A stretch of 64,000 bases of DNA from DASRDZ01 sp035569495 (GTDB taxonomy: Bacteria; Chloroflexota; Dormibacteria; Aeolococcales; Aeolococcaceae). The DNA lies in assembly GCA_035569495.1 (NCBI GenBank), contig DATMMX010000042.1, forward strand, positions 1 to 64,000, in the 5' to 3' direction. Numbering within the stretch: the first letter of the stretch is position 1; every line of letters starts with the position of its first letter. The position numbers and the translations under genes were made by a program. Below are positions 52,228-61,042 of this stretch, piece by piece. Under the pieces are notes generated by a model that made no database searches, had not been told where the DNA came from, and saw only the letters and a list, made by a program, of their open reading frames with translations.

Positions 52228-53145
52228 CTAGCTCGCCGTCGCCGCGCGGCGCCGCATGGTGAACGACGACCCGCGCGCCATCGCGACGCGCACCCAGTGC
52301 GGGGCCACCAGGGCGATGAAGATGGCCGCGTAGACCACCAGGTCCGCGTACTGGTTGGTGATGTAGTACGAGACGAACGACTGTCCCAGCCCGATGGCGA
52401 CGGCCGCGGGCACCACGCCCCACATCCGGCCCAGCCCACCGACCAGGGTGGCCAGGATGCCGAGGATGGAGAGCTGCAGTCCTGACGAGGTGGTCACCGA
52501 GGTCAGCGGTGACACCAGGATTCCCGCCAGCGCGGTGATCACTCCGCCGACCAGGAACGACACCGAGGTGACGGTGCGGAAGTTGATGCCCTGGAGCTGG
52601 GTGACCTGCGGGTCGGCGAACACCGCACGCATCTGCAGGCCGATCGGGGTGCGGTAGAGGATCGCCCACACCGCCAGCATGCAGACGATGGCGCCGCCGA
52701 TGACGGTGAGGCTGTCGATGCCCACCGTGAAGCTGCCGATGTGCACCGTGCCGCTGCCGAACAGCGCCACCGCGGGCAGCTCCTTCGAGCCCCAGAAGCG
52801 GTTGGCCATCTCGGTCAGCACGATGCCCGCGGCGACGGTGCCGAGCAGCGCCGCCTGGGTGTTGCCGTGGCTGAACCCCTGGCGCATGATCGGCGTGATC
52901 ACGAAGCGCTCGATGACGATGCCGAGCAGCGCGCCGCAGCCGATTCCGGCCAGGACCGCCATGAACAGCGGCACGCCCGTCCCCGCCACGGTGGCGAAGA
53001 TGAAGGCGCCGAGCATGTAGATCTGGCCCTGGGCGAAGTTGATCACCCGCAGCGTCGAGTAGGCGAGGTTGTAGCCGATGCCGACCAGCGCATAGGCCGA
53101 GGCCAGCACCAGGCTGGAGACGAGCAGGTGCAGGTTGGTCTGCAT
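52228..53145 (-). CDS. livH: Branched-chain-type ABC transporter permease (LivH)
   Basis: A 305-residue membrane protein with about eight hydrophobic segments. Family landmarks are LVGIGYNLAYSTLRVINFAQGQIYMLGAF, which is the conserved LivH start, and LQGINFRTVTSVSFLVGGVITALAGIL. ATG at 53145 overlaps the stop of the LivM-LivG fusion (TGATG). It lies 10 bases before livF. Confidence 0.93.
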   Translation of the reverse strand: MQTNLHLLVSSLVLASAYALVGIGYNLAYSTLRVINFAQGQIYMLGAFIFATVAGTGVPLFMAVLAGIGCGALLGIVIERFVITPIMRQGFSHGNTQAALLGTVAAGIVLTEMANRFWGSKELPAVALFGSGTVHIGSFTVGIDSLTVIGGAIVCMLAVWAILYRTPIGLQMRAVFADPQVTQLQGINFRTVTSVSFLVGGVITALAGILVSPLTSVTTSSGLQLSILGILATLVGGLGRMWGVVPAAVAIGLGQSFVSYYITNQYADLVVYAAIFIALVAPHWVRVAMARGSSFTMRRRAATAS

Positions 53146-55013
53146 CAGGCGGTGACCTCCCGGGCGGGCGCCGCAGCGGGGTGCGAGCTGCCCAGGTACG
53201 CCTCGCGCACCGCGGCGGAGGCGAGGATGCTCTCGCTGGCGCCCTCGGCGATCTTCTCGCCGTGGTGCATGACGATGATCGAGTCGCAGTGGTCGAGGAC
53301 GAAGGGGACGTTGTGCTCGACGAGGAGGACGCCGACGCCCTGCTTGCGCACCCGGTCGAGCAGCGAGCCCAGCCGGTCGACCTCGTCGGGGTTGAGACCC
53401 GCGGCCGGCTCGTCGAGCAGCAGGAAGCGCGGCCGCATCGCCAGTGCGCGCGCCACCTGCACCAATTTCTGGTCACCGTAGGGGAAGTCGCCGACACGGC
53501 GCGTCGCGGCGCCGCCCACCCCCACCGACTGCAGCAGCTCGTCGGCGTACGCGCCCACCTCGCTCTCCACGCGGCGCGAGCGGGGCAGGTCGAGCATGGC
53601 GCCGATGTAGCCGTAGCGCGCGTGGATGTGCGCACCCACCGCGATCGACTCGCGCGCGGTGAAGTCGCCGACTGGCTGGGTCTCCTGGAAGGTGCGCGCG
53701 ATGCCCAGGGCGGCGCGCTGCGGCACGCTCATGCCGGTGAGCTCGACGTCGCCCAGCCGGATGCTCCCGCTGGTCGGCACCACGAAGCCGCTGACCACGT
53801 TGAACAGCGTCGACTTGCCGGCGCCGTTGGGACCGATGAGGCCGAGGAAGTCGCCCGGTCCCAGGGTGAAGGACATGTCCTGCACCGCGGGCAGGTTGCC
53901 GAAGCGCACGTTGACGCCGTCGCAGACCAGGGAGACGCTGCGACCGTTCAACGCCGGGGCGAAGGAGACGGCGGGCGACGTGCCCGCGAAGACAGCGGGC
54001 GCCGCGGCCGGCGGCCGCAATGTGCGCCGCCGCAGCACGGTGAGCAGGTCGCTCATGCGCGTGATCCCGTAGCGGTAGGCGACGTCGACCGCGGTGCCGG
54101 CGATGCCCTTGGGCAGCGTGCGCAGGACGACGAGCAGGATGATCGCGTAGATCAGCGCCGCGTTCTCCGCGTAGCCGGTGAGCAATTGCGGCACCTCGAC
54201 CACCAGCAGCGCGCCGATCACGCCGCCGATCATCGTGCCCGCGCCGCCGACCACCGAGCCGACCAGGATGCTCAGCATCGCGTTGAGGTCGAAGGAGTCG
54301 GGCGCGATGAAGGCGAAGATGGGCCCGAAGAGCGCGCCCGAGACGGCCGCGATCGAGGAGCTGAAGACGAAGACGACGACCTTCTCGCGCTGCGGGCTGA
54401 TGCCCAGGCTAGAGGCCATGGTGTCGTTGTAGCCGACCAGCCGCCACGCCCTCCCGTAGCGGCCGCGCACCAGGTTCTGGGTCAGCCACAGCCCGCCGAT
54501 CATGACCGCGATGCAGATCATCAGGTAGGTGGCCATCGAGCCCACCGGCAGCGGGATGCCGGTGAGCCCGTTGACGCCACCGGTGTAGCTCTGGGTCAGG
54601 TCGGTGAGCTTGGGCAGGGTGAGCGGCAGGACGAAGCTGGCGATGGCCAGCGCGAAGCCGCGCAGCCCCACCAGCAGTCCCGCGAAGAAGTAGGAGGCCA
54701 CCGCGCAGCTGATCACCGCGACCAGCAGTGCGGGAAGGAGCTGCCAGTGGTAGACGGCGGTGAGGACCCCGCTGATGTACGCGCCCACGCCCCAGAAGAA
54801 GCTGTGTGAGAACACCATCTGCCCGGTCACGCCGAAGATCAGGTTGAACCCGATGAGCATGATCGCGGTGACGGCGACCCACGCCAGGGTCTGCGTCTGG
54901 AAGCTGTCAGGCTGGACGACCGCGACGGCCGCGATGAGGATTCCTGCGATGGCTGCATAGGTGAGCAGCCGACCCAGTGGTCCGCGTCCCAGTGTCATCT
55001 GTAGACCCGACAC
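53145..55013 (-). CDS. LivM-LivG fusion: permease and ATP-binding protein of a branched-chain-type importer
   Basis: A 622-residue fusion. Residues 1 to about 320 are a LivM-type permease (GFNLIFGVTGQMVFSHSFFWGVGAYISG; SSLGISPQREKVVVFVFSSSIAAVSGALFG). A linker of about 40 residues leads to a LivG-type ATPase with Walker A GPNGAGKST (about 393), YGDQKLVQVARALAMRPRFLLLDEPAAGLNPDE and the C-terminal HNVPFVLDHCDSIIVMHHGEKIAEG. The ATPase signature reads FPYGDQKLVQ rather than LSxGxQR, as is common in LivG. Starts at 55013 (GTG) or ATG at 54998 are possible. Confidence 0.9.
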   Translation of the reverse strand: MSGLQMTLGRGPLGRLLTYAAIAGILIAAVAVVQPDSFQTQTLAWVAVTAIMLIGFNLIFGVTGQMVFSHSFFWGVGAYISGVLTAVYHWQLLPALLVAVISCAVASYFFAGLLVGLRGFALAIASFVLPLTLPKLTDLTQSYTGGVNGLTGIPLPVGSMATYLMICIAVMIGGLWLTQNLVRGRYGRAWRLVGYNDTMASSLGISPQREKVVVFVFSSSIAAVSGALFGPIFAFIAPDSFDLNAMLSILVGSVVGGAGTMIGGVIGALLVVEVPQLLTGYAENAALIYAIILLVVLRTLPKGIAGTAVDVAYRYGITRMSDLLTVLRRRTLRPPAAAPAVFAGTSPAVSFAPALNGRSVSLVCDGVNVRFGNLPAVQDMSFTLGPGDFLGLIGPNGAGKSTLFNVVSGFVVPTSGSIRLGDVELTGMSVPQRAALGIARTFQETQPVGDFTARESIAVGAHIHARYGYIGAMLDLPRSRRVESEVGAYADELLQSVGVGGAATRRVGDFPYGDQKLVQVARALAMRPRFLLLDEPAAGLNPDEVDRLGSLLDRVRKQGVGVLLVEHNVPFVLDHCDSIIVMHHGEKIAEGASESILASAAVREAYLGSSHPAAAPAREVTA

Positions 55014-55040
55014 GAAGCGGGGCCCTCGTCCGTTTCTTGT

Positions 55041-56276
55041 TTACTGCCCGGGCACGTAGGCGCCGAGCGTTCCGTCAGGCTCGAGCAGGATGAACGAGTA
55101 GGCGTCCATCGAGCCGAAGGCGTCGTGCTGCTTGCCCGCGCCGGCCGAGAAGCTGAAGGTGTAGCCCTCAGGTCCGCCCACCGGCTTGACGTTCTGCAGC
55201 GAGTCGATCGCCGTGTTGAGCGCGGTGCGGCTGGCGAGCGCGCCCGGCTTCTTGAGCGCCGCGAACAGCGTCATCATGCTGTCGTAGCCCTGCACCTGGC
55301 CGTAGCTCAGGCTCTCGCTGTACTTGGCCTGGACCTTGGCGGCCAGAGTCTTGACCGCCTGCTTGGTGAAGTCCACCAGGGAGACGGTGATGCCGCCCGC
55401 GGTGGTCGCCGGCCCCGCGATGGTGGTCACGCCGGGGATGACGAAGGTGGTGCTGATCCAGATGGTGTTGGCCAGGGCGCCCTGGCGCTTGGCCTCCTTG
55501 AGCGGGCCCACCATGTCGGAGGCGGTGGCGCCGGAGTCGAGGACGACGTCAGGCGCGTACTGGATGAGCTTCTCCGCCTGGGCGCTGTAGTCGGTGGTGC
55601 CGTTGGGGAAGTAGATGAGGTTGGGCACGATGCCCGTGGCGTCCTGGATCTGCTTGGCGGCGCCCTCGTTGGCGGTGCGGAACACGGGGGTGTCCGCGGC
55701 CCAGATGGCGATCTTCTTGGCCGACTGGAACTTCGGGGTCTTGAACAGGGTGAAGAGCTTGGCGTTGTCGGCGACGACGTCGACGGTGACCGCGTAGCGG
55801 TTCGCCCCGGCGTAGCTCAGGCCGGTCCAGTCGAAGGTGAAGGTGGGCATGCCCGCGGCGTCCGACACCGGCAGGGCGGCCTTGTTGTCGGCGCCGAAGT
55901 TGAGGCCGAGCATGGCCAGGTTGCGCGAGTCGCCGACGATCTGGCTCTGCAGCGAGACCGCCTTGCTGGCGTTGCCCGCGTTGTCGTACACGGTCAGGCT
56001 GATCGGCCGGTTGTTGACGCCGCCGTTGGCGTTGATCTCGTCGATGGCGAGCTGCACGCCGTGCAGGGTGGGCACGCCGAAGGCGGCCGAGGGTCCGCTC
56101 AGCTCACCGTTGTAGCCGAGATAGATGGGCTGGCCGGTGGCTGCCTTCGAGGTGGGCGACGACCCGCTGCCTCCGGTCGTGTTGTTCGACGACCCGCACG
56201 CTGCGAGTGTCAGGCCGACGGTCGCGAGTCCGAGTCCCATCCGCCACCGCCTGCGGCCGTTCATGCGCGGGTCCAT
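55041..56276 (-). CDS. Branched-chain-type ABC transporter substrate-binding lipoprotein (LivK-like)
   Basis: A 411-residue periplasmic-binding-fold lipoprotein (Peripla_BP_6). The signal peptide ends in the lipobox LAAC with Cys27, then a Ser/Gly/Thr linker. The mature start QPIYLGYNGELSGPSAAFGVP and LHGVQLAIDEINANGGVNNRPISL are typical. GGAGGA (56286-56281) places the start at ATG 56276. It heads an operon with LivMG, LivH, LivF, the DapA-like protein, the cupin and a flavoenzyme. Confidence 0.92.
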   Translation of the reverse strand: MDPRMNGRRRWRMGLGLATVGLTLAACGSSNNTTGGSGSSPTSKAATGQPIYLGYNGELSGPSAAFGVPTLHGVQLAIDEINANGGVNNRPISLTVYDNAGNASKAVSLQSQIVGDSRNLAMLGLNFGADNKAALPVSDAAGMPTFTFDWTGLSYAGANRYAVTVDVVADNAKLFTLFKTPKFQSAKKIAIWAADTPVFRTANEGAAKQIQDATGIVPNLIYFPNGTTDYSAQAEKLIQYAPDVVLDSGATASDMVGPLKEAKRQGALANTIWISTTFVIPGVTTIAGPATTAGGITVSLVDFTKQAVKTLAAKVQAKYSESLSYGQVQGYDSMMTLFAALKKPGALASRTALNTAIDSLQNVKPVGGPEGYTFSFSAGAGKQHDAFGSMDAYSFILLEPDGTLGAYVPGQ

Positions 56277-56463
56277 GCGTTCCTCCAACTGTCTTTTGAA
56301 AAGATGATCAGGATTTTCCGGGCTCTCCCCCGGCCGCCGCCTCCGCCTTGCTCAGGCGGGCTCCCCCGCCATTCACTCAAAACCTATATAGATTGAATTG
56401 TTACCGCGGATTGGTACCACGGGGCATGGTCGTTGTCAAGCTGGAGCGGCCCCCTGGTCCATG
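56277..56463 (-). promoter_or_regulatory. Promoter region of the Liv-type operon with two operator-like sites
   Basis: The perfect 13-base palindrome TCTTTTGAAAAGA (56292-56304) lies 5 bases upstream of the ribosome site. Further up, on the minus strand, AATCTATATAGGTTTTG (56394-56378) resembles the sites at 62028-62044 and 60548-60564; read on the plus strand CCTATATAGATTGAAT (56383-56398) differs from the 60548 site by one missing A. No gene is seen in this 187-base gap. Confidence 0.5.
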
Positions 56464-57615
56464 TCAGCGGTCCGCCGTGAGGATCAGCGCCGAGCCGTCC
56501 ATCAGCGCCCCTGAGGTGACGGCGCACACCTCGTGGTTCGGTGCCTGGCGATCGCCCCCCCTGCCCTGCACCTGCAGCGCCGCCTCGGCGACCGTGTTCA
56601 TGCCGTGCAGGTAGCCCTCGGCGAGCAGCCCGCCGTGGGTGTTGACCGGCAGCTCGCCGTCCAGCGCGGTGGCTCCGGAGCGAACGAAGGCGCCCGCCTC
56701 ACCGCGCCCGCAGATGCCCAGGCCCTCCAGCCCGATCAGCACGGTGCTGGAGAAGCAGTCGTAGATCTCGGCCACCTGAACGTCCCGCGGCGACACACCG
56801 GCTCGGCCGAACAGATCGCCGGCCAGAAAGCTGGTGTAGTTGCGCGTGTAGTCGTCCCAGAGCAGATGGTCGCCGATGTCCAGACCGGAGCGCTTGACCG
56901 CGCGGTAAGCGCCCGAGGCGACCACCGCAGGCGGGTGGCGCAGGTCGCGGGCGCGGTCGAGCGCTGAGACCACGACCGCGCACGCGCCGTCGACCTCGAT
57001 GGTGCAGTCGGCAGCGCGGAAGGGCTCGACCACGTAGGGCTGCGCCATGTAGGCGTCGATGTCGATCGGCGACCGCCGCACCGCGCGCGGGTTCAGCTCG
57101 GCGTATTTGCGCTGGGCCACCGCGACCGCGCCCAGGTCCTCAGGGCCGCCACCGGTCTCGTGGAGGAAGCGCTGCCCCCACATGGCCACGTACATCATGT
57201 AGGCGTCGTAGCCGAGCGGGTAGCGGTACTGCGCGCCCATGCCGTGGAACTGCATGGTGCCGACGCGGTCGCCGCTGCGGCCGTTCATGGCGCGGAAGAC
57301 GACCACGTTGCGGGCCAGGCCGGCGTTGATCGCGGCGGCGGCGAGGGTGACCAGGTAGCAGGGCGCCTGGCCGCCGAGGTCGAGGTCGAGGAGCAGGCCC
57401 TGCTCGGGCAGGGCGAGCACGGTGGCCACCGCCTGGGACGGCACCGAGTCGTGCATCACCATGAAGCTGGCCACGCCGTCGACCTCGTCGCGCGCCAGCC
57501 CGGCGTCGTCGATGGCGGCCTGGCAGGCCTGGGCGGCGAGGTCGAGCACGCTGGTGCCGGAGTCGCGGGAGAACGGCGTGTAGCCGACGCCGGTGATGGC
57601 GGCGCGCTGGGTCAT
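56464..57615 (-). CDS. Thiolase-like protein, Ltp2/lipid-transfer type without catalytic cysteine
   Basis: A 383-residue member of the SCP-x/lipid-transfer thiolase group. Where thiolases have the nucleophile (NFCASG) the sequence is DLGGQAPCYL; the Cys there is several residues off. The His of VHDCFS in the thiolase at 9395 is Tyr here (AEIYDCFSSTVL). Ltp2-type retro-aldolases of steroid side-chain degradation show similar loss of thiolase residues and need a DUF35 partner; the gene just upstream is a stand-alone DUF35 protein with an ATGA overlap. I infer an aldolase or acyl-transfer complex. The stop lies 188 bases before the Liv-type operon. Confidence 0.85.
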   Translation of the reverse strand: MTQRAAITGVGYTPFSRDSGTSVLDLAAQACQAAIDDAGLARDEVDGVASFMVMHDSVPSQAVATVLALPEQGLLLDLDLGGQAPCYLVTLAAAAINAGLARNVVVFRAMNGRSGDRVGTMQFHGMGAQYRYPLGYDAYMMYVAMWGQRFLHETGGGPEDLGAVAVAQRKYAELNPRAVRRSPIDIDAYMAQPYVVEPFRAADCTIEVDGACAVVVSALDRARDLRHPPAVVASGAYRAVKRSGLDIGDHLLWDDYTRNYTSFLAGDLFGRAGVSPRDVQVAEIYDCFSSTVLIGLEGLGICGRGEAGAFVRSGATALDGELPVNTHGGLLAEGYLHGMNTVAEAALQVQGRGGDRQAPNHEVCAVTSGALMDGSALILTADR

Positions 57616-58043
57616 GGCTTCTGCGCTCCCACCGCGCGCGTGAAGCGCAGCTCAGTCCAGGTGTCGTGGTCGACGAAGCGCGGCACCACCGCGTCGTCGA
57701 TGGCCACCGCGGCCAGGTCGCCGTCGACGCGGCCGATGATGCGGGGGCCGCCGCCGTCGAGCTGCACCACGGCGACGACGTAGGGCACCTCGCCCTCCAT
57801 CGCGGGCGTGAGCGCGCGATGCACGCGCACGAAGGAGTACACGCGTCCCTCGCCGCTCACGTCGACGCGCTCGAAGCCGCGCGCCCCGCAGTACGGACAT
57901 CCCGGCATCGGCGGGAAGCGCAGCCGCCCGCAGGTCGTGCATCTCTGCACAGAGATGCGATGCTCGCGGAGCGCGTCCCAGTAGGGTCTGCTCTCGATGT
58001 CCACCTGCGGCGCAGGCACGTTCTGGGTGATCACCACACTCAT
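57612..58043 (-). CDS. DUF35 (Zn-ribbon/OB-fold) protein
   Basis: A 143-residue two-domain protein. The N-terminal ribbon is QRCTTCGRLRFPPMPGCPYC with four Cys in two CxxC pairs; the OB-fold follows (GRVYSFVRVHRAL, VPYVVAVVQLDGG, PRIIGRV). DUF35 proteins dock on thiolase-fold enzymes and can deliver acyl-CoA. It overlaps the thiolase-like gene on one side and the crotonase on the other, so the complex partner is almost certainly the adjacent thiolase-like protein. Confidence 0.9.
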   Translation of the reverse strand: MSVVITQNVPAPQVDIESRPYWDALREHRISVQRCTTCGRLRFPPMPGCPYCGARGFERVDVSGEGRVYSFVRVHRALTPAMEGEVPYVVAVVQLDGGGPRIIGRVDGDLAAVAIDDAVVPRFVDHDTWTELRFTRAVGAQKP

Positions 58044-58858
58044 CTACCTGTGAAGCGCGGGTGCCGCTTCTCGGCGAAGGCCTGCAGCCCTTCGCGCGCA
58101 TCCTCAGAGGTGAGGCAGTAGTACGCGTTCTTCTGCAGCTCATACGCCAGCCCCGCCTGCAGCGGCACCGCCTCCGCCCACAGCGAGTTCATCACCTGCT
58201 TGGCATTGGCCACCGCCAGCGGGCTCTTCCGCGCCACCTGCTCGGCGAACTCCAGGCCGGCGTCGAGCAGACCTGCATCGGGCACAACCCTGCTCACCAA
58301 TCCCCACCGCTCCGCCTCGGCGGCCTCCAGGAAGCGCCCGCTGAAGATCAGCTCCGACGCCTTCTGCAGCCCGATCAGCCGGGGCAGCAGGGTGAGCACC
58401 CCTCCCCCGCCCATCTGTCCGAAGTTGAGATGCCCGTCGCCGATGCGCGCCGACTCCGCGGCGATGGCCAGGTCGCAGCCGAGCAGCAGCTCCAGGCCGC
58501 CAGCGGCGGTGACCCCGTTGACCAGCGCCACCGCGGGCACGCGCAGCGTCCGCAAGCGTCCGAACGTGCGGTGCAGGTCGGCGACGAACTGCGGAAAGCG
58601 CACCGGGTCGCGCTGCAGGGCGACGTAGCCCTTGAGGTCGCCGCCCGCGCTGAACGCCCGCCCCGCCCCGGTCAGCAGAACTGTGCGCACAGATTCGTCG
58701 GCGGCGACGGCGTCGACGGCGGCGTCGAGGGCGCGCACCATGTCCCAGTCGATGGCGTTGAGCGCGTCGGGCCGGTTGAGGGTGAGCAGCGCCACACTCG
58801 CGCCCTCCTCCGCCAGGGGACGCGTGGTCAACACGACGCGGTCGCCCGCGGTGGTCAC
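58040..58858 (-). CDS. Enoyl-CoA hydratase/isomerase family protein
   Basis: A 272-residue crotonase. Oxyanion-hole segments are FSAGGDLKGY and NGVTAAGGLELLLGCD. The first catalytic Glu is present (GGLELL); the second position is Leu (GDGHLNFG). Enzymes with one Glu are often isomerases or dehydratases. GTG at 58858 overlaps the acyl-CoA synthetase stop (GTGA). It would act between the ligase product and the DUF35/thiolase-like pair. Confidence 0.9.
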   Translation of the reverse strand: MTTAGDRVVLTTRPLAEEGASVALLTLNRPDALNAIDWDMVRALDAAVDAVAADESVRTVLLTGAGRAFSAGGDLKGYVALQRDPVRFPQFVADLHRTFGRLRTLRVPAVALVNGVTAAGGLELLLGCDLAIAAESARIGDGHLNFGQMGGGGVLTLLPRLIGLQKASELIFSGRFLEAAEAERWGLVSRVVPDAGLLDAGLEFAEQVARKSPLAVANAKQVMNSLWAEAVPLQAGLAYELQKNAYYCLTSEDAREGLQAFAEKRHPRFTGR

Positions 58859-60513
58859 GAGCCGCGGTCCCAGCGGCCCTGGGGGTCGCGCTCCATCAGC
58901 GCGCGCACGATCTCGTGCTTCTGCACCTTGCCCGACGCGGTGCTGGGCAGCTCGCCGAGCAGCTCCATGCGCTCGGGCAGCTTGTAGTCGGCCATGCCCT
59001 CGGCGCGCAGCCGCCGCACCATCTCGGCGAAGTCGAGCGTCGCACCCTCGCGCAGCACCAGGCAGGCGCAGGCGCGCTCGCCGAGCCGCTCGTCGGGCAG
59101 GCCGACCACCGCGGCGCGGTGCACCTCGGGGAAGCGCAGCAGCACGTCCTCGATCTCCCGCGGCGTGATGTTCATGCCGCCGCGGATGATGATCTCCTTC
59201 TTGCGGCCGACGATGGCGATGTAGCCGTCCCCGTCCATCACGGCGACGTCGCCGGAGCGGACCCATCCGTCCGCGAAGGTGCGCGCCGTGCGCTCCGGGT
59301 CGCGGAAGAAGCCGACGCAGGTGTTGGGGCCGCGGGTGTGGATCTCACCCTGCGCGCCGGTGGGCACGGGACGGCCCTCGTCGTCGCGCAGCTCCACCTC
59401 GACGTGCGACATGGCCACGCCATCAGTGTGCCGCCGTTTGGCGATCGGTCCGCCTGGACGGTTCCAGGTGCCGACCAGCACCTCGGTCGAGCCGTAGAGG
59501 CGGAGCACCTGGATGCCCTGCTCCAGGGCGGCGTCGACCAGCTCGGGCGGCACCGGCGCGCCGCCGCAACCGAAGCGTTGCAACGAGGTGAGGCGCACGC
59601 CGCGACGGGCGGCCTCCTCGACCAGGTCCTTCAGGAACGTGGTGGCGGCCAGGGTGTAGGTGCAGCCCTCGGCGGCGACCAGGTCGCACGCGGTGGCGGC
59701 GCTCCACACGTCCTGGAGGACGAGCGGGAGGCCGCTGTACAGGGCCATGCGCAGCCCGTAGTTGAAGCCGGTCGAGTGGCCCACCGGCGAGGGCATCCAG
59801 ACCACGTCCGCGTCGCTCATGCCCAGGTCGGCGTACGCGGCGCGAACGCTGAAGTTGGCGGTCTGCTCGGTGTGCATGATCGCCTTGGGCGCGGCCTCGG
59901 TGCCGGAGGTGAAGATCAGCTCGGACACGGCGCCGGCGGGTTGCGGGGGCGGCAGCGTGCCGCCGTCACCCCCCGGCGCGCCGAGAATGCTGTCCAGGGA
60001 TTCCGCACCGGGTGCACCCGGCCCGGCGACGACGTGGTGCACGTCCAGCCCGGTCTCGGCCCGCAGCGCAGCGACCATGGGCGCGTACTCGAAGCCGCGG
60101 TACTCCTGCGGCGTGACGATCACCCGGGTGCCGGCGGTCTCGAAGACGTGGCGCAGCTCGCGGGCGCGGTAGCCGGGGAGCAGCGTGTTGATCACCGCCG
60201 CGGCGCGCTGCACGGCGACGGCTGCCACCACCGCCTCATACCGGTTGGGAAGCTGCACCGACACCACGTCGCCGGGGCGGACGCCGTGGGCGACGAGGTG
60301 CAGGGCCAGCGCCGTGGCGTCGCGCCACAGCTCGGCGTAGGTGGCGCGGCGGCCGCGGTCGTCCACCACGGCGACGGCATCGGGCCGCGTGCTCGCCCAC
60401 CGCTCGACGCGCCCGACCATCGTCGACTCGTCCCATAGGCCCGCCTCGACGTACAGGCGGCGGCGCGCGGGAGAGGTGACAATGTCCTCCAACTGGGTGG
60501 TCACCGGCGCCAT
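58855..60513 (-). CDS. Acyl-CoA synthetase (AMP-forming, ANL superfamily)
   Basis: A 552-residue adenylating enzyme. The P-loop is FTSGTEAAPKAIMHT (a variant of TSGTTGxPK), A5 is RLYGSTEV, the A7/A8 region is SGDVAVMDGDGYIAIVGRKKE and IRGGMNITPREIE, and the A10 Lys lies in STASGKVQKHEIV. GGAGG lies 5 bases before ATG at 60513. It is the first gene of a four-gene operon with the crotonase, DUF35 and thiolase-like genes and would activate their substrate. Confidence 0.93.
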   Translation of the reverse strand: MAPVTTQLEDIVTSPARRRLYVEAGLWDESTMVGRVERWASTRPDAVAVVDDRGRRATYAELWRDATALALHLVAHGVRPGDVVSVQLPNRYEAVVAAVAVQRAAAVINTLLPGYRARELRHVFETAGTRVIVTPQEYRGFEYAPMVAALRAETGLDVHHVVAGPGAPGAESLDSILGAPGGDGGTLPPPQPAGAVSELIFTSGTEAAPKAIMHTEQTANFSVRAAYADLGMSDADVVWMPSPVGHSTGFNYGLRMALYSGLPLVLQDVWSAATACDLVAAEGCTYTLAATTFLKDLVEEAARRGVRLTSLQRFGCGGAPVPPELVDAALEQGIQVLRLYGSTEVLVGTWNRPGGPIAKRRHTDGVAMSHVEVELRDDEGRPVPTGAQGEIHTRGPNTCVGFFRDPERTARTFADGWVRSGDVAVMDGDGYIAIVGRKKEIIIRGGMNITPREIEDVLLRFPEVHRAAVVGLPDERLGERACACLVLREGATLDFAEMVRRLRAEGMADYKLPERMELLGELPSTASGKVQKHEIVRALMERDPQGRWDRGS

Positions 60514-60594
60514 GCCTGCCTCCGTGTCGCTGAGCTGCTCGGCCAATCCTATAATAGATTGAATCCTTTGCAAGCCAGGTCCACGGGAGCGCCC
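60514..60594. promoter_or_regulatory. Divergent promoter with shared AT-rich site
   Basis: CCTATAATAGATTGAAT (60548-60564) includes TATAAT on the plus strand and ATTATAGG on the minus strand. It equals the site at 56383-56398 except for one extra A. Both divergent genes could be controlled from it. Confidence 0.5.
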
Positions 60595-61038
60595 ATGAGC
60601 ACCGACCAGTCCGATTCCCACGGCCACGTCATCGACACCGGCAAGGGCAGCTTCGACCTCAGCGACCTGGGCCTGGTGCTGCCGGGCATGGCCGAGATCA
60701 TGCCGCTGATCGGTGCGCGGATCTGGAAGTGCTACTACGCGGGCAGGGCGCACAACAAGCCGCTCGCCGCCTTCCAGCTCAAGGAGGCGATCGGCCTGAT
60801 GGAGAAGGGCGCCTTCATGCGCCCCAAGTACAGCGACAACGTCGACAAGTTCGTCGGCGAGGAGATGGCCGCGGTGAAGCGGGCCATCGACGCCGAGGAC
60901 TGGGACGCCTTCGAGACCGCGTTCTCCGCCATGGTCGACTCGGCCAATGCGTACCACGAGATGTACGACAAGGGCTACCTGCGCTGGCGGATCCCCGACG
61001 CGCCGCCGCCCGACCTCGACATGACGCCGCGCCGCTGA
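60595..61038 (+). CDS. Conserved-looking helical protein of unknown family
   Basis: A 147-residue soluble protein that I do not recognise. The central part is a run of amphipathic helices: MAEIMPLIGARIWKCYYAG, AHNKPLAAFQLKEAIGLMEK, DKFVGEEMAAVKRAIDAEDW and ETAFSAMVDSANAYHEMYDK. It ends WRIPDAPPPDLDMTPRR. A four-helix bundle is likely; the paired Tyr/His residues could bind a small ligand or cofactor. GGGAGC before ATG 60595 supports the start. It is divergent from the acyl-CoA synthetase operon and shares its operator-like site, so it is probably part of the same response. Confidence 0.75.
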   Translation: MSTDQSDSHGHVIDTGKGSFDLSDLGLVLPGMAEIMPLIGARIWKCYYAGRAHNKPLAAFQLKEAIGLMEKGAFMRPKYSDNVDKFVGEEMAAVKRAIDAEDWDAFETAFSAMVDSANAYHEMYDKGYLRWRIPDAPPPDLDMTPRR

Positions 61039-61042
61039 GGGC

